In this document: in pieces, positions 22,224 to 23,045 of the stretch | Numbering within the stretch: the stretch's first letter is position 1 | How the letters are laid out: each line of letters starts with the position of its first letter | Origin: Dyella_B sp035486915 | Lineage (GTDB): Bacteria > Pseudomonadota > Gammaproteobacteria > Xanthomonadales > Rhodanobacteraceae | Assembly (NCBI RefSeq): GCF_035486915.1 | Contig: NZ_DATHMR010000050.1 | Location: forward strand, 1 to 23,045 | DNA length: 23,045 bases | Direction: 5' to 3' | Made by a program: the position numbers and the translations under genes | Notes under the pieces: generated by a model | Database searches by the model: none | What the model was told of the DNA's origin: nothing | Seen by the model: only the letters and a program-made list of their open reading frames with translations

Positions 22224-22625
22224 TCACTTTAGCCGTTCGAAATCCAGCGCCAGCGAATTGATGCAATACCGCAAGCCGGTTGGTTTCGGGCCATCGGGAA
22301 ACACGTGCCCCAAATGCGATTCGCAGGTCGCACACAGCACCTCCGTGCGGCGCATGCCACGACTCTCGTCCTGCCGCAGACTGACCGCGACGCGTGTCAT
22401 CGGCTGGAAAAAACTCGGCCAGCCCGAACCCGAATCGTATTTTGCTTCGGACGCGAATAACGGAGCGTGGCAAGCGACACAGACATACGTTCCGGCTTCC
22501 TTATGGCGATACCACTTGCCGCTGAAAGGGGGTTCCGTGGCCGAACAGCGACACACCGCGTACTGTTCGGGGCTCAGGCTTTCGCGCCACTGCTCGTCAG
22601 TCTTAACGGGTTTGTGCTGGGCCAT
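22224..22625 (-). CDS. msrB: Peptide-methionine (R)-S-oxide reductase
   Basis: 133 residues. It reduces methionine-R-sulfoxide in proteins. The structural zinc site is Cys49/Cys52 (CVAC) and Cys98/Cys101 (CATC). SGSGWPSF (64-71) and HLGHVFPDGP line the active site, and the catalytic Cys121 is in RYCINSLAL. No signal peptide is visible, so it is probably cytoplasmic. AAGAGGAA lies before the ATG at 22625. It is divergent from lptD and convergent with the deacetylase-like gene. Confidence 0.95.
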   Translation of the reverse strand: MAQHKPVKTDEQWRESLSPEQYAVCRCSATEPPFSGKWYRHKEAGTYVCVACHAPLFASEAKYDSGSGWPSFFQPMTRVAVSLRQDESRGMRRTEVLCATCESHLGHVFPDGPKPTGLRYCINSLALDFERLK

Positions 22626-22710
22626 GCCTATTCCTCTTACAGATGACGTGCGGTCCCAAGGGGCTTTCTGATAGCTTAACGTCCCTTCGTAGCCGATTGA
22701 TTGCCAACCC

Positions 22711-23045
22711 GTGAAGCCTACGCCGTCCTTGCGTTCTCTGCCTCCACGCCGTCTGCTGGCAATTGCGGCCGCTACTGCTTTGATGAGCAGTCCCTGCGTT
22801 CATGCCTCGTCCCAGACCAAGCATCCCAAGTCCACGCTGGACGGCTCGCAGGTCGTCTGCCCGTTGGGTACGTTTATCTGCGCCCCGCGTCCGGACAACT
22901 TCGCGCTTTGCCGGCCCAACGGGTTCCTGGAGTTCTACGATCCTTTCCTGACCAAGGACTCGTCGCTGCGCGATACGGCCAAGACCTACGTCAACGCCGA
23001 TTCCGTTGAAAGCCCGGACCAGACGGTTTATCACCTCACCGGTCA
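22711..23045 (+). CDS. lptD: LPS-assembly protein LptD, N-terminal part (partial)
   Basis: The frame from GTG 22711 stays open to the window edge (111 codons). It begins with a basic, hydrophobic signal-like stretch (RRLLAIAAATALMSSPCVHA). The mature part starts about residue 33 and contains VVCPLGTFICAPRPDNFALC and then an OstA-like segment ending DSVESPDQTVYHLTG. The Y-H-L-x-G ending and cysteine-rich start fit the N-terminal domain of LptD, the outer-membrane LPS translocon, as found in Xanthomonadales. The start is uncertain: GTG is the only common start upstream of the signal region, before an in-frame stop at 22690, and it has no clear ribosome-binding site. The barrel domain is outside the window. 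Confidence 0.72.
   Translation, partial: MKPTPSLRSLPPRRLLAIAAATALMSSPCVHASSQTKHPKSTLDGSQVVCPLGTFICAPRPDNFALCRPNGFLEFYDPFLTKDSSLRDTAKTYVNADSVESPDQTVYHLTG

Overview
The window looks like a chromosomal piece of a gammaproteobacterium of the Xanthomonadales, most likely Rhodanobacteraceae (Dyella/Rhodanobacter/Luteibacter type). This is inferred from the high G+C, the housekeeping gene types and the Xanthomonadales-like LptD N-terminus; no rRNA or other phylogenetic marker is present. Gene density is high. The longest stretch without a gene is 263 bases (13985-14247), and it holds a pair of operator-like repeats. I saw no tRNA, rRNA, insertion sequence, integrase or CRISPR array.

Left edge (1-3238): the last codons of a probable M1 aminopeptidase, a convergent membrane-anchored DUF4105 protein, and a large lipoprotein with an alpha/beta-hydrolase (lipase-like) domain.

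Centre (3267-13984): a complete aerobic benzoate pathway. Eleven genes lie head to tail on the minus strand in transcription order catB-catC-catA-benA-benB-benC-benD-catI-catJ-pcaF-pcaD, with a divergent LysR regulator (catR) on the plus strand. BenABC dihydroxylates benzoate, BenD rearomatises the diol to catechol, and CatA cleaves the ring to cis,cis-muconate. CatB, CatC and PcaD give 3-oxoadipate, which CatIJ and PcaF convert to succinyl-CoA plus acetyl-CoA. Many junctions overlap by 1-4 bases. The only obvious control point is the catB-catR gap, which holds a perfect ATAC-N7-GTAT site (the BenM/CatM-type motif) and a hairpin covering the catB ribosome-binding region. The CoA-transferase subunits resemble succinyl-CoA:3-oxoacid (SCOT/ScoAB) enzymes more than classical PcaIJ/CatIJ. 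No benzoate transporter is in the window.

Middle right (14248-15524): an isochorismatase-fold cysteine hydrolase preceded by two TGTA-N-TACA operator-like boxes, then ssb on the opposite strand with a good intrinsic terminator.

Right (15699-23045): quinone, cobalamin and envelope genes. A polyprenyl diphosphate synthase (IspB type) has a TATAAT box only 9 bases before its ATG. Opposite it lie an exported dienelactone-hydrolase-family protein and two paralogous ubiquinone-pathway FAD monooxygenases (UbiI-like and UbiH). On the plus strand follow a probable vitamin B12 transporter of the BtuM family, a PduO-type cob(I)alamin adenosyltransferase and a histone-deacetylase-fold amidohydrolase. 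Convergent msrB and the 5' part of lptD end the window.
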